Of a stretch of 64,000 bases of DNA, positions 34,165 to 43,223 are shown in pieces. The position numbers and the translations under genes are program-made. Positions within the stretch are counted from its first letter, which is position 1, and the number at the start of each line of letters is the position of its first letter. The notes below the pieces were generated by a model. The model saw nothing but the letters and a program-made list of their open reading frames with translations, had not been told where the DNA came from and did no database searches. The stretch comes from Pseudonocardia sulfidoxydans NBRC 16205 (lineage in GTDB: Bacteria; Actinomycetota; Actinomycetes; Mycobacteriales; Pseudonocardiaceae): positions 62,001-126,000 of the forward strand of contig NZ_BJVJ01000001.1 of NCBI RefSeq assembly GCF_007989085.1, in the 5' to 3' direction.

Positions 34165-34412
34165 CGTCACCGCGTGGTTGTCGCCCACACGGAGAGCGCC
34201 GTTCGACGACCGCTCGACCGGCCGCCGCACCGAGCTCCGGCCGAGCGCCGCGGACGAACCGCCCATGCCGCGACGAGTCGGTGCGAACCCGACGCAGCTG
34301 GGCGACGACGAGCGGTTTTCCGGTGCCGACGCGCAACCCGATCAGCCGACGATCGTCTCCACCTGTATCGGCGGTCGATGTGTTCGACGGCCGGCACGAG
34401 AGGAGAGCGGTT

Positions 34413-35063
34413 GTGAGAAGGCGGCACGCGTACGGCGCGGTCGGGCTCGGGGTCGTCACGGTCGCGACGAGCGTCCTGCTCGCCGGCACCGCGTTCGCGG
34501 CGAACACCGCACCCGACCCAGCGACGGGCGAGTCGGCGGCGACCGCGGCCGTCCGCTCCCAGGCCCTGGTGCCCGGCACCCCGTGCTCGGTGACGGCGAA
34601 GGCGTGCGTCGACCTCGACTCGCAGCGCGCCTGGCTCATCAACGACGGGGTGGTGACCCGCGGCCCGGTGAACGTCGCGTCGGGTGGGAAGACGGAGCCG
34701 ACGCCCGTCGGGCACGACCTGCACGTCTACCTCAAGGACATCGACCACGTCAGCGGCGAGTCCTTCACCAACGGCGTCGCCGACCCGATGCCGTACTCGG
34801 TGTTCTTCGAAGACGGCGGCATCGCCTTCCACGAGGGCGACCCCGAGGCCGCGTCGGGCGGGTGCATCCACCTCGCCACCGACGACGCCAAGGCCTGGTA
34901 CGACTACCTGCAGCTGGGCGACGCGGTGCAGGTCGTCAAGGCGTCCGAGGAGCTCGAAGCACGTGGCCAGAGCTACGACGGCCCGACCTACGGTTTCGGC
35001 GGCGTCCGGGCCTGGGAGGCCGAGCACAGCGGCGCCGACGACAGCGGCTCCGGGGACAGCTGA
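34413..35063 (+). CDS. Secreted L,D-transpeptidase (YkuD domain)
   Basis: 216 aa, GTG 34413 after GAGAGGAGAG. It has a basic N-terminus and a hydrophobic stretch (VVTVATSVLLAGTAFAA) with signal-peptidase cleavage near residue 30, so it is exported. The YkuD domain has AFHEGDPEAASGGCIHL with His140 and catalytic Cys151, a variant of the family's H...S.GC.R motif. It would crosslink peptidoglycan stem peptides in a 3-3 fashion or attach proteins. A second Cys pair (58 and 65) may form a disulfide. A strong hairpin ends the transcript. Confidence 0.9.
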   Translation: MRRRHAYGAVGLGVVTVATSVLLAGTAFAANTAPDPATGESAATAAVRSQALVPGTPCSVTAKACVDLDSQRAWLINDGVVTRGPVNVASGGKTEPTPVGHDLHVYLKDIDHVSGESFTNGVADPMPYSVFFEDGGIAFHEGDPEAASGGCIHLATDDAKAWYDYLQLGDAVQVVKASEELEARGQSYDGPTYGFGGVRAWEAEHSGADDSGSGDS

Positions 35064-35067
35064 GCCT

Positions 35068-35103
35068 CCGCGGGCCGGCTGCGGAGGGGCGGCCGGCCCG
35101 CGG
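35068..35103. terminator. Bidirectional terminator between convergent genes
   Basis: CCGCGGGCCGGC (35068-35079) and GCCGGCCCGCGG (35092-35103) form a perfect 12-bp stem with a 12-nt loop, between the stops of the L,D-transpeptidase (plus) and the methyltransferase (minus). Confidence 0.75.
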
Positions 35104-35104
35104 T

Positions 35105-35872
35105 TCATCCCCGTCTGCCGACCAGATGGAACACGCGGCTGAGCGTGCGGTACGGATCCTGCGCGGCCGCCCGTAGCTCGACCTCGGCGACGGCCTGCGC
35201 GTCCGCGTCGTCGGGGATCTGCGCCCAGTCGACGAACAGCCACACCCCACACCACGCCTCTTGACGTACCCCGTTGGCGCGCAACAACTCCGACAGGCCG
35301 TCGACGGTGTCGCCACGGGTCGGCGCGCCGAGCACCCCGATCTCAGTGGTGGCGTCGAACGCGGCCAGCGCGTCGTCCCACCGGCCCTCCAGCGCCGGGC
35401 GGACCGCGAGCGTCCGCGCGTTGAGCGCCGTGACCGACACCATCCCGCCGGGCGCGGCGCAGCGGCACAGCGCGTCGACCGTCGGGCGTGGGTCGTCGAG
35501 ATACATCAGGACGCCGTGGCAGAGGACCGCCGCGAACCCGGACCCCGCGGTCAGCTCGTCGGCCCGCTCGCCGGGTCCTTCCACTAGCCGGACCCGCCCG
35601 CGCACCTCGTCGGGCTCCGCCGCGACCCGCGTCGCGGCGCGCGCCAGCATCGCCGGCGACGGGTCGAGGATCGTCACGTCGTACCCGAGCCGGGCGAGCG
35701 GCAGCGACTGGTGCCCCGCTCCCCCACCGACGTCGAGCACCGCCGCGGGCGGCGGCGGAAGATGGCCGAGCAGCTGGCGGTGCAGGACGTGGGTCCGCAC
35801 CCGGCCCTTCACCGTGGCGTACGCGCCGTCGACGAACGCGTCCGCCAGCTCCGCCCATGCGTCCTCCGCCAC
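35105..35872 (-). CDS. Class I SAM-dependent methyltransferase
   Basis: 255 aa from GTG 35872, where homology starts. Motif I VLDVGGGAGHQSLPLARLG is near residue 45, with acidic VTILDPS after it, then GFAAVLCHGVLMYLDDP and APGGMVSVTALNA. It resembles SmtA/CmoA-like methyltransferases. The C-terminal part (WCGVWLFVDWAQIPDD) is typical of this group. The substrate is unknown. It is divergent from a small hypothetical gene 72 bp away. Confidence 0.82.
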   Translation of the reverse strand: MAEDAWAELADAFVDGAYATVKGRVRTHVLHRQLLGHLPPPPAAVLDVGGGAGHQSLPLARLGYDVTILDPSPAMLARAATRVAAEPDEVRGRVRLVEGPGERADELTAGSGFAAVLCHGVLMYLDDPRPTVDALCRCAAPGGMVSVTALNARTLAVRPALEGRWDDALAAFDATTEIGVLGAPTRGDTVDGLSELLRANGVRQEAWCGVWLFVDWAQIPDDADAQAVAEVELRAAAQDPYRTLSRVFHLVGRRG

Positions 35873-35944
35873 GCCGCGATCGTCGCACCCCCAGCGCTCC
35901 CGCGACCGGTGGAGCCACGGGTGCCGGACGGACGTCCGGGGTAC

Positions 35945-36202
35945 GTGACGCCCGTGGCCGTCTACCTCGCCTGGACCTCGCACCCACCGGTGGACCTCGT
36001 CGGGCCGTGGGAGGAGGCCCGGGAGGCGGCGCCGGGGCTGCTGCTGATCGAGAGCTCCGCATCGCTGTCGGCGGTCTACCACGCCGTGAAGTGGTGCCTG
36101 CCCCACGAGGCCGCGCTGCTGGTCACGCCGGTGGGGTCGACGCCGAAGTCCCGCGGGCTCGCGGCCGGCAGCACCACCTGGCTGCGCGACCGGACCCCCT
36201 GA
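35945..36202 (+). CDS. Hypothetical 85-aa protein
   Basis: Not assigned to a family. GTG 35945 (or GTG 35954) opens a protein with VAVYLAWTSHPPVDLVGPWEEAREAAPGLLLIESS, SLSAVYHAVKWCLPHEAALLVTPVGSTPKSRGLAAG and a short tail. The alternating strands and helices suggest a small compact alpha/beta fold. It ends 10 bp before the stop of the convergent Mn catalase gene. Coding-like third-position GC and an uninterrupted frame support it as real. Confidence 0.6.
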   Translation: MTPVAVYLAWTSHPPVDLVGPWEEAREAAPGLLLIESSASLSAVYHAVKWCLPHEAALLVTPVGSTPKSRGLAAGSTTWLRDRTP

Positions 36203-36212
36203 GAACCCGCCG

Positions 36213-37094
36213 CTACTCCTTGTTCAGTGCATCCTGCGCGGCCCCGGCGACCTTCTCGACCGCGTTGGGCAGCTCGGTCGTGCCGTAGAAGCGGCTGTCG
36301 GGGTGGGTGGGCGGCGGCATCGGCGCGCTCGTCGTCGGCCCGTCGTGATAGGTGAACTCACCGTTCCCGTCAGGGCTGGGCCCCTTGGCCCACCGTCCCT
36401 CCGCGGCGTGCGCACCGTCGGAGAAGTTGAGGTACTGGTAGGAGACCTCAGTGTGCTCCTTGGACTGCGGGAAGTTGCTCGGCGCCGGCAGCTTCTCCGC
36501 GCCCTCCTCCTGCAGTTCCGCGACGGCGGCCAGCCACATGTTCTGATGCATCGTGTCGCGGGCCAGCAGGAACGCCAACAGATCGCGCACACCCTTGTCG
36601 TCGATCATGTGGTACAGGCGCGCGACCTGGACGCGCCCCTGCATCTCCGCAGCGGCGTTCTGCGAGAAGTCGGCCAAGAGGTTGCCCGAACCGGTGATGT
36701 AGGAGCCCTGCCACGGGTTGCCGTTGCTGTCGACGGGACGAGCGCCCGCACCGGCCACGATCGCGTGCTGCACATCGGTTCCACCGACGATCGCGGCCAC
36801 GGTCGGGTCGTCCTGCACCGCATCGGAGGTGATGCCCAGCGGGGACTTCTCCAACAGCTGCGCGATCATCGTCGCGAGCATCTCCACGTGCCCGATCTCC
36901 TCGGACGCGATCCCGAACACCAGGTCGCGGTACTTCCCGGGCACGTGCATGTTCCAGCCCTGGAACATGTACTGCATGGCGATGGTGATCTCGCCGTACT
37001 GCCCGCCCAGCACCTCCTGCAGCTTGCGGGCGTACACGGCGTCGGGCTTGTCGGGGGTGGACGTGAACTGCAGTTCTTGACGGTGCAGGAACAC
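36213..37094 (-). CDS. Manganese catalase
   Basis: 293 aa, GTG 37094 after GGAGGA. Ferritin-like dimanganese catalase: Glu35 in GEITIAMQYMFQG, Glu66 and His69 in ASEEIGHVEM, Glu150 in AAAEMQGRVQVARLY, and His183 in ARDTMHQNMW give the full Mn2 ligand set at positions matching the known enzyme numbering. It dismutates hydrogen peroxide without haem. The C-terminal tail (PSPDGNGEFTYHDGP, PMPPPTHPDSRFYGT) is the usual wrapping segment. It is divergent from the PaaX-type regulator; no stress regulator is adjacent. Confidence 0.95.
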   Translation of the reverse strand: MFLHRQELQFTSTPDKPDAVYARKLQEVLGGQYGEITIAMQYMFQGWNMHVPGKYRDLVFGIASEEIGHVEMLATMIAQLLEKSPLGITSDAVQDDPTVAAIVGGTDVQHAIVAGAGARPVDSNGNPWQGSYITGSGNLLADFSQNAAAEMQGRVQVARLYHMIDDKGVRDLLAFLLARDTMHQNMWLAAVAELQEEGAEKLPAPSNFPQSKEHTEVSYQYLNFSDGAHAAEGRWAKGPSPDGNGEFTYHDGPTTSAPMPPPTHPDSRFYGTTELPNAVEKVAGAAQDALNKE

Positions 37095-37388
37095 GGACGG
37101 TCCTCCAATGTGTGGGGGGTGAGCCGGGGATGGCGGCGCGAGGCTGGACCGCTGCGGACCGCCGGATCGGGGGCCCGCAGTCGCCTGCCCGAGCAGTCGA
37201 CGTCCAAACCAACCGAGGCGAAACAAGTCCGACCGGGGCCGGGTCGCCGGGCGGGTCGTGTCACCTCAGGTCGTGGCGCCGTCGCAGTCCCGCGCCCCCT
37301 CACGCATCCGGTACCGCGACCGCTTCGGCGAGCTGCCGTCGGAGACGCTGCAGCGGCACCGCTGAACGTCGCCAGTAGTGTTGTCGCC

Positions 37389-38258
37389 GTGGCGATCGAG
37401 GACGAGGACGGCGGAGGTGCCGCGGGCCAGCCCGGCCGGCTGATCCTCACCGTGTACGGCCTGTACGCGCGCGAACGCGGCGGCTGGCTGCCCATCGCCG
37501 GGCTCGTCCGGCTGCTCGGCGAGGTCGGCATCAACGTGCAGGCCGTGCGGTCGGCGATCCACCGGCTCAAGCGGCGCGGCCTGGTCGACGCCGAACGCCG
37601 CGCCGACGCCGCCGGGTACGCCCTGTCCGACGACGCCCACGGCCTGCTCGCCGAGGGCGACGTCCGGATCTTCGGCCACACCCGAGGCGCCGCCGACGAC
37701 GGCTGGCTGCTCGTCGTGTTCTCAGTGCCCGACACCGAACGCGCCAAGCGCTACCAGCTGCGTTCGATGCTGACCCGGCTCGGCTTCGGCACCGTCTCCC
37801 CCGGCACCTGGATCGCGCCGCGGCATCTGGAGACCGCGACGGTCGAGACGCTGCAGCGGGCGGGGCTGGCCGGGTTCACGCAGGTCTTCGCCGGTCCGCA
37901 CGTCGCGGGCGGCGAGCTGGCCGAGCTCGTCGCGTCCTGGTGGGACCTCGACGGGCTCCAGGAGCTCTACGCCGACTTCCTCGACCGCTTCGAGCCGGTC
38001 GGCGCGCGGTGGCTCGCCGGCGGGGACGGCGCTGTCGACGACGCCCGCGCCTTCGTCGATCTCGTCGACATGCTCACGGCGTGGCGGCGGCTGCCCTACG
38101 CCGACCCGGGACTGCCGCTGGAGCTGCTGCCCGCGGGCTGGAACGGCGAACGCGCCCACGAGCTGTTCGCGACACTCTCGGCCCGGCTGCGCGAGCCCGC
38201 CGCCCGCCACGTCGAGGCCCTGCTCGGGCCCGCGGAGACCCTCCCGGCCGCCGGCTGA
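37389..38258 (+). CDS. PaaX-family transcriptional repressor
   Basis: 289 aa from GTG 37389. The N-terminal winged HTH runs LILTVYGLYARERGGWLPIA, GLVRLLGEVGINVQAVRSAI, HRLKRRGLVDAER. The central Cas2-like domain has DDGWLLVVFSVPDTERAKRYQLRSML and LGFGTVSPGTWIAP, and the C-terminal PaaX_C domain has DLDGLQELYADFLDRF and WRRLPYADPGLPLELLP. Members sense aryl-CoA thioesters such as phenylacetyl-CoA. Placed beside the aryl-CoA ligase/hydroxylase cluster (38354-46486), it is the best candidate regulator of that cluster, sensing the aryl-CoA. That link is inference. Confidence 0.92.
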   Translation: MAIEDEDGGGAAGQPGRLILTVYGLYARERGGWLPIAGLVRLLGEVGINVQAVRSAIHRLKRRGLVDAERRADAAGYALSDDAHGLLAEGDVRIFGHTRGAADDGWLLVVFSVPDTERAKRYQLRSMLTRLGFGTVSPGTWIAPRHLETATVETLQRAGLAGFTQVFAGPHVAGGELAELVASWWDLDGLQELYADFLDRFEPVGARWLAGGDGAVDDARAFVDLVDMLTAWRRLPYADPGLPLELLPAGWNGERAHELFATLSARLREPAARHVEALLGPAETLPAAG

Positions 38259-38293
38259 CCCGTCAGGCTGCCCTCGCACGGCCGACGACCCTT

Positions 38294-38333
38294 GTGAGCG
38301 GTAATAGTCGCTATAGCGACTATTACCGCTCAC
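38294..38333. repeat. 40-bp perfect palindrome (copy 2), bidirectional terminator candidate
   Basis: The left arm GTGAGCGGTAATAGTCGCTA is followed directly by its reverse complement. One further T-A pair extends it to 42 bp. It sits between the convergent stops of the PaaX gene (38258) and the aryl-CoA ligase (38354). It is related to the palindrome at 31969. Its GTAATAGTCG/CGACTATTAC core also resembles the GACTATTA motifs in the 27363-27568 promoter region. Confidence 0.82.
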
Positions 38334-38353
38334 AGGGTTCGTCAGGGCGCGCC

Positions 38354-39994
38354 TCATGCCGTGGCGGCTGCGCGAGGGGTCGGGTGGGCGGCCGGGGCCT
38401 CGGGCTCGGTGGGCGACGCGGCCGCCCGTTCGCGTAGAGCGACCCGGAGCAGCTTGCCGGAGGCGTTGCGCGGCAACGCATCCACGAACTCGACCCGACG
38501 CGGGTACTTGTACGGCGCCCCGACGGCCTTGACGTGGTCCTGCAGCGCCCGCGCGGTCGCCGGACCGGGAACAGCTCCCTCGCGGAGCACGACGAACGCC
38601 GTCACGACCGCCCCGCGCTCCGGATCCGGGGTCCCGACCACACCGGACTCGACGACGTCGGGATGGGTGGCCAGCAGCTCCTCCACCTCCGGCCCGGCGA
38701 TGTTGTACCCCGACGAGACGATCATGTCGTCGGCCCGCGCGACGTGATGGAACCAGCCCTCGGCGTCACGCACGTAGACGTCACCGGTGAGGTTCCAGCC
38801 GCCGCGCACGTAGTCGCGCTGACGTGGGTCGTCGAGGTAGCGGCACCCCGTCGGGCCCTTCACCGCCAGCAGGCCGGGCGTCCCGTCGGGCACCGGGCGG
38901 CCGTCGACGTCGTGCACCTCGGCCCGGAAACCGGGGACGACCCGGCCGGTGGCCCCAGGACGGGCGTCGTCGTCGGCCGCCGAGATGAACACGTGCAACA
39001 TCTCCGTGCCGCCGATACCGTCGATCAACGACCGCCCGACGACCTCGCGGTAACGCACCGCGACCTCCGCGGGCAGCGCCTCCCCCGCCGACACCGCGCG
39101 CCGCACCCCCGCGAGCAGATGCCCGACACCGGCATCGAGGATCGTCCGGTACGCCGTCGGCGCAGTGAACAGGACCGTCACCCCCTGCTCGGCCGCGATC
39201 GCCGCCAGCTCGGTGGGCGTCGCCCGCTCCACCAGCAGCACCGACGCCCCCGCCCGCAACGGGAACACCAACAGCCCACCCAGCCCGAAGGTGAACGCGA
39301 GCGGCGGCGTCCCGGCGAACACGTCGTCGGGCCGGGGCTTGAGCACGTGCGCGGAGAACGTGTCGGCGATCGCGAGCACGTCGCGGTGGACATGCATCGT
39401 CGCCTTCGGACGCCCCGTCGTGCCGGAGGTGAACGCCAGCAGCGCGACGTCGTCGGCAGCAGTGGCGACGTCCGGGAACGTCACCGGGTGCGCGGCGCAA
39501 CGGGCCTGCAGGTCCGTCCCGAACGACACCACCGCCACCTCGGGCGGGAGCTCGTCGAGGAACCGTTCGTCGCACAACGCGACGGCGGGACGGGCCGTCG
39601 CGTTGATCTTGTCGAGCTCGTGACGGCGCAGCAGCGGCATCGTCGCGACGGCGACCGCCCCGGCCTTGAGGACGGCGAGCCAGCACGCCGCGAGCCACGG
39701 CGTGTTCGGCCCGCGGAGCAGGACCCGGTTACCGGGGACGACACCGAGGTCGGCGGTGAGGACGTGCGCGATGCGGTTCGCGCGGGCGAGGACGTCGCCG
39801 TAGGTCCAGGTCTCGCCGGGCGAGCCCAGACACGGGCGGTCGGCGCCGAACCGCGCGATCGTGTCGTCGATCAGCGCGGTCGCTGCGTTGAGCTGCTGTG
39901 GGTACTGCAGCTCGGGAAGGTCGAACACGAACTCGGGCTGCTGGTCGGCCGGTGGCAGCCCGTCGCGGCAGAACGTGTCGACATGGGCGGTCAT
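38354..39994 (-). CDS. Benzoate-CoA ligase-family aryl-CoA ligase
   Basis: 546 aa, ATG 39994 overlapping the nitrilase stop. Adenylate-forming motifs are LLAFTSGTTGRPKATMHVHRD (A3), GIGGTEMLHVFIS (A5), WNLTGDVYVRDAEGWFHHV (A7), RADDMIVSSGYNIAGPEVEE (A8) and the A10 Lys in RNASGKLLRVALR. The wording at A5 and A8 is that of benzoate/2-aminobenzoate/hydroxybenzoate-CoA ligases. It should activate the aryl acid produced by the nitrilase for the CoA-dependent hydroxylase encoded first in this operon. It is the last gene of the leftward unit. Confidence 0.9.
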   Translation of the reverse strand: MTAHVDTFCRDGLPPADQQPEFVFDLPELQYPQQLNAATALIDDTIARFGADRPCLGSPGETWTYGDVLARANRIAHVLTADLGVVPGNRVLLRGPNTPWLAACWLAVLKAGAVAVATMPLLRRHELDKINATARPAVALCDERFLDELPPEVAVVSFGTDLQARCAAHPVTFPDVATAADDVALLAFTSGTTGRPKATMHVHRDVLAIADTFSAHVLKPRPDDVFAGTPPLAFTFGLGGLLVFPLRAGASVLLVERATPTELAAIAAEQGVTVLFTAPTAYRTILDAGVGHLLAGVRRAVSAGEALPAEVAVRYREVVGRSLIDGIGGTEMLHVFISAADDDARPGATGRVVPGFRAEVHDVDGRPVPDGTPGLLAVKGPTGCRYLDDPRQRDYVRGGWNLTGDVYVRDAEGWFHHVARADDMIVSSGYNIAGPEVEELLATHPDVVESGVVGTPDPERGAVVTAFVVLREGAVPGPATARALQDHVKAVGAPYKYPRRVEFVDALPRNASGKLLRVALRERAAASPTEPEAPAAHPTPRAAATA

Positions 39995-40971
39995 CGGTCG
40001 GCCTCCTGACGTCCCTTCACCACGAGCGGGACCTTCGGGGTCGCGTCGAGGTGCAGCGACAACACGTCGAACCGGTTGTAGTGGCCGATGATGTCGTGCA
40101 TCTGCTTGGCCTGGATACTGCGCGCGAGGTCGATCTCGGCGTAGACGATGCCCTCGTCGTCGATCAACGGTTCGACGACCGGGCGGCCGTCGGGCCCGAA
40201 GATGCCCGACAGCGCGTTGCGGGGCCGGGACAGCTGTTTGCGGACGGTCTCGTCGTCGCCCGCGACGGCGTCGACGATCTCCTCGGACACCACCGACGTC
40301 GACACCACCGAGAAGACCTTGCCCTCGAAGGCGTGCGCGGCGGTGCGGATCGCGATGGCGTCGGCCATGTCGTAGTCCTCCGGCGCGACGGGCAGCGCGA
40401 TGTAGGACGCGACGTGGACCTGCTCGCCCTGGGCCAGCAGCGCGAACCGGGCGAGGGTGTTGGTGTTCTCCCCGCAGGCCAGCACCCCCAGCTTCCCGAC
40501 CGGCGTCTCGTGCACGACGAGCGAGCTGCCGTCGCCGCCGGTCCAGGTCAGCTTCTCCGCCCACGTCGGCACCAGCTTGCGGTGTACCCCGATCAGCTCG
40601 CCGTCCTGCGAGATCGTGAGCATCGTGTTGTAGAGGACGCCCATGCTGTGCGCGCCGCGCTCGTTCACCCCGATGACGACGGTGGCGCCGTGGCGCCGCG
40701 CCGCGTCGCGCAGGGTGTCGACCTCGGGGCCGGGGACGTCGATCGCGTTGCGGTACAGGCGTTCGAACCACGGCGAGCCCTGGACGGGGTTCATCGTCCA
40801 GTTCCAGTACGGGTAGCCGGGCACGAACGCCTCGGGGAACGCGACGAGCGTCGCACCGTTCCCGGCCGCCTCGGCGATCAGGTCGGCGGCCTTCGCGACG
40901 GTGGCCGCCGCGTCGAGGTAGACGGGTGCGGTCTGGACGGCGGCGGCGGTGAAACGCGGCAGCTCCAGCAT
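39991..40971 (-). CDS. Nitrilase
   Basis: 326 aa, ATG 40971. The carbon-nitrogen hydrolase triad is complete: Glu47 in FPEAFVPGYPYW, Lys132 in HRKLVPTWAEKL and Cys166 in LACGENTNTLARF. The size and the GYPYWNW and CGENTN wording are those of true nitrilases rather than amidases or carbamoylases. It hydrolyses a nitrile to a carboxylic acid and ammonia. Lying between the aryl-CoA ligase and the aryl-CoA hydroxylase genes (4-bp overlap and 5-bp gap), its natural substrate is probably an aromatic nitrile feeding this pathway (inference). Confidence 0.93.
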   Translation of the reverse strand: MLELPRFTAAAVQTAPVYLDAAATVAKAADLIAEAAGNGATLVAFPEAFVPGYPYWNWTMNPVQGSPWFERLYRNAIDVPGPEVDTLRDAARRHGATVVIGVNERGAHSMGVLYNTMLTISQDGELIGVHRKLVPTWAEKLTWTGGDGSSLVVHETPVGKLGVLACGENTNTLARFALLAQGEQVHVASYIALPVAPEDYDMADAIAIRTAAHAFEGKVFSVVSTSVVSEEIVDAVAGDDETVRKQLSRPRNALSGIFGPDGRPVVEPLIDDEGIVYAEIDLARSIQAKQMHDIIGHYNRFDVLSLHLDATPKVPLVVKGRQEADR

Positions 40972-40976
40972 GGCGG

Positions 40977-43223
40977 TCAGCCCTTCGCGGAGGTGAGCAG
41001 CGGACGCCAGCGCCGGTGGACCGGCGCGGGCTCGGGATCGGTGAGCGTGAGCCGCGGCGGGACGCGCCGGGCGGTGGGCGGCGGGGTGGCCCCGGCGCGC
41101 AGGTGGGCGGGCCATTCGACGTCGTCCCAGCCCAGCGCGACGGCGGCGTGCAGGGCCCAGGCGGGGTCGTGCAGCATCGCCCGGCCGACGGCGACGAGGT
41201 CGGCGCGGCCGGCGAGGACGATGGAGTTGGCGTCGTCGGCGGTGGAGATGCCGCCGACCGCGATCACCGGGACGCCGGCGTCGTGGCGGATCCGCTCGGC
41301 CAGCGGGGTCTGGTAGCTGCGGCCGTAGTTGGGCCGCTGGTGGGCGACGACCTCGCCCGACGAGACGTCGACGGCGTCGGCACCGTGCTCGGCGAGGGCC
41401 CGGCTGATCTCGACAGCATCGGTCACGGTCTGCCCGCCGGGCGCGTGGTCGACCGCGGAGATGCGGACCAGCAGCGGACCCGCCCACGCGCCGCGAACGG
41501 CGTCGAGGACCAGCAGCGGGAACCGTAGCCGGTCGGCGAGTGCGCCGGGATTGGTGAGCGGCGACAGGTACGTCGACAGCAGGTGACCGTGGCCGGCGTG
41601 CAGTTCGAGCGCGTCGAACCCGGCGTCGGCGGCGCGGCGGGCGGCGGCGGCGAACGCGGCGACGACGGCGTCCTCGTCGACCGGTCCCGGCTCCGCCTCC
41701 CCGGCCCGGTACGGGACGGGCGTCGGCGCGACGGGCGCGACACCGCGGCGGCCCGCGTGGGTGAGCTGGACCCCGATCCGGGCGTCGGACGTCGCGTGGA
41801 TGCGGTCGGTGATCGCGCGCCAGGCCGCGACATGCTCATCGGACCAGAGCCCGCTGCTCTCCTTCGCGGCACGGGCATCGGGTCCGACGGCGGTCCCGCC
41901 GGTGAGCACCAGCCCCGCCCCGCCGACGGCCGCCGCGGACAGCATCAGCATCTCGGCGTCGCCGGGCACCCCGTCGCGGGCGGCGTCGACGGTGACCGGC
42001 GCGGCGACGATCCTGTTGGGCAGCAGCATGTTCGCGAGGGTGAACGGCTGGAACAGCGGCGGCGCCCCGGGCGCGAAGTGGGTGCGCACGCGCGCGGCGT
42101 AGTCGGGGTCGCGGACCGCGAGGTTGTCGAAGGTGACGCGGCGGCTGCGGGTGAGCAGGTTGAACGCGAACTGCTCCGCGTCGAGCCCGGTCACGTGGTC
42201 GACGTCGGAGAACCATTCCAGGCTCGCCTGCGCGGCCCGCTGGGTGGACTCGACGACGGGCCGGCGCTCGGCCTCGTAGGCGGCCAGCGCCGTCGGCACG
42301 TCGTCGTGGCGACGCAGCGCCGCGGCCAGTGCCAGCGAGTCCTCCATCGCGAGCTTCGTGCCCGAGCCGATGGAGAAGTGCGCGGTGTGCGCGGCGTCGC
42401 CGAGCAGCACGAGGTTGCCGTCGTGCCAGCGCCGGTTGCGAACCGTGGTGAACCGCAGCCACTTCGAGTTGTTCGCGACGAGCGCGGCACCGGCCAGCTC
42501 CTCGCGGAACAGCTCGGCGATCGCGGCGATGCTCGCCTCGTCGTTGACCCCCGGCGGCAGCGCGTCGGCGTCGACCCCGTCGAACCCCAGTGCGCGCCAG
42601 GTGTTCTCGGAGGTCTCGACGATGAACGTCGACCGCTCGTCGGAGAACGGGTAGGCGTGCACCATCAGCGCGCCGTGCGGGGTCTGCTTGGCCACGAAGG
42701 TGAACGCGTCGAGCACCCGGTCGGTGCCGAGCCACATGTAGCGGGCGCCACGGACGTCGAGGTCGGGGCCGAACACGTCGGCGTGCGCGGTGCGGATCGC
42801 GGACCGGGCGCCGTCGGCGGCGACCACGAGGTCGTACTCCGCGCGCAGCTGCTCGACGGGCGGGGCAACGGTGCGGAACCGCAGGTCGACGCCCACCTCG
42901 GCGCAGCGCTCGGCCAGCAGCTCCAGCAGCACGCGGCGGTTGATCGCGGAGAACCCGTGCCCGCCGGAGGTGACCGTCTCGCCGCGGTGCACGACGTCGA
43001 TGTCCGACCAGCGCGCGAACCGGGCCGAGACCGCGGCGAACAGGACCGGGTCGGCCTGCTCGAGCCCGTCGAGGGTCTCGTCGGAGAAGACGACGCCGAA
43101 GCCGAACGTGTCGTCGACGGCGTTGCGCTCGAACACGACGACCTCGCGCGCCGGGTCGAGCTGCTTCGCCAGCGCGGCGAGGTAGAGGCCGCCCGGACCT
43201 CCACCCACGACGGCGATCCTCAT
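40977..43223 (-). CDS. Two-domain salicylyl-CoA 5-hydroxylase-like monooxygenase/oxidoreductase
   Basis: 748 aa, ATG 43223 after GGAGTGAGG. Residues 1-390 are an FAD monooxygenase (GGGPGGLY at 7-14; LLGDAAHTAHFSIGSGTKL). Residues about 400-720 are an old-yellow-enzyme FMN barrel (LFQPFTLANMLLPNRIVAAP, GVQLTHAGRRG, LELHAGHGHLLSTYLSPLTN, VIAVGGISTADDANSI). This two-domain layout is that of salicylyl-CoA 5-hydroxylase and 2-aminobenzoyl-CoA monooxygenase/reductase. With gentisate dioxygenase divergent next door, hydroxylation of salicylyl-CoA to gentisyl-CoA is the best reading; an anthraniloyl-CoA substrate is the main alternative. Confidence 0.9.
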   Translation of the reverse strand: MRIAVVGGGPGGLYLAALAKQLDPAREVVVFERNAVDDTFGFGVVFSDETLDGLEQADPVLFAAVSARFARWSDIDVVHRGETVTSGGHGFSAINRRVLLELLAERCAEVGVDLRFRTVAPPVEQLRAEYDLVVAADGARSAIRTAHADVFGPDLDVRGARYMWLGTDRVLDAFTFVAKQTPHGALMVHAYPFSDERSTFIVETSENTWRALGFDGVDADALPPGVNDEASIAAIAELFREELAGAALVANNSKWLRFTTVRNRRWHDGNLVLLGDAAHTAHFSIGSGTKLAMEDSLALAAALRRHDDVPTALAAYEAERRPVVESTQRAAQASLEWFSDVDHVTGLDAEQFAFNLLTRSRRVTFDNLAVRDPDYAARVRTHFAPGAPPLFQPFTLANMLLPNRIVAAPVTVDAARDGVPGDAEMLMLSAAAVGGAGLVLTGGTAVGPDARAAKESSGLWSDEHVAAWRAITDRIHATSDARIGVQLTHAGRRGVAPVAPTPVPYRAGEAEPGPVDEDAVVAAFAAAARRAADAGFDALELHAGHGHLLSTYLSPLTNPGALADRLRFPLLVLDAVRGAWAGPLLVRISAVDHAPGGQTVTDAVEISRALAEHGADAVDVSSGEVVAHQRPNYGRSYQTPLAERIRHDAGVPVIAVGGISTADDANSIVLAGRADLVAVGRAMLHDPAWALHAAVALGWDDVEWPAHLRAGATPPPTARRVPPRLTLTDPEPAPVHRRWRPLLTSAKG

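Noticed and set aside
37258-37365. 35-codon frame upstream of the PaaX gene
   Set aside because: No ribosome site, no homology I can recognise, and it lies in the promoter region of a divergent gene pair.
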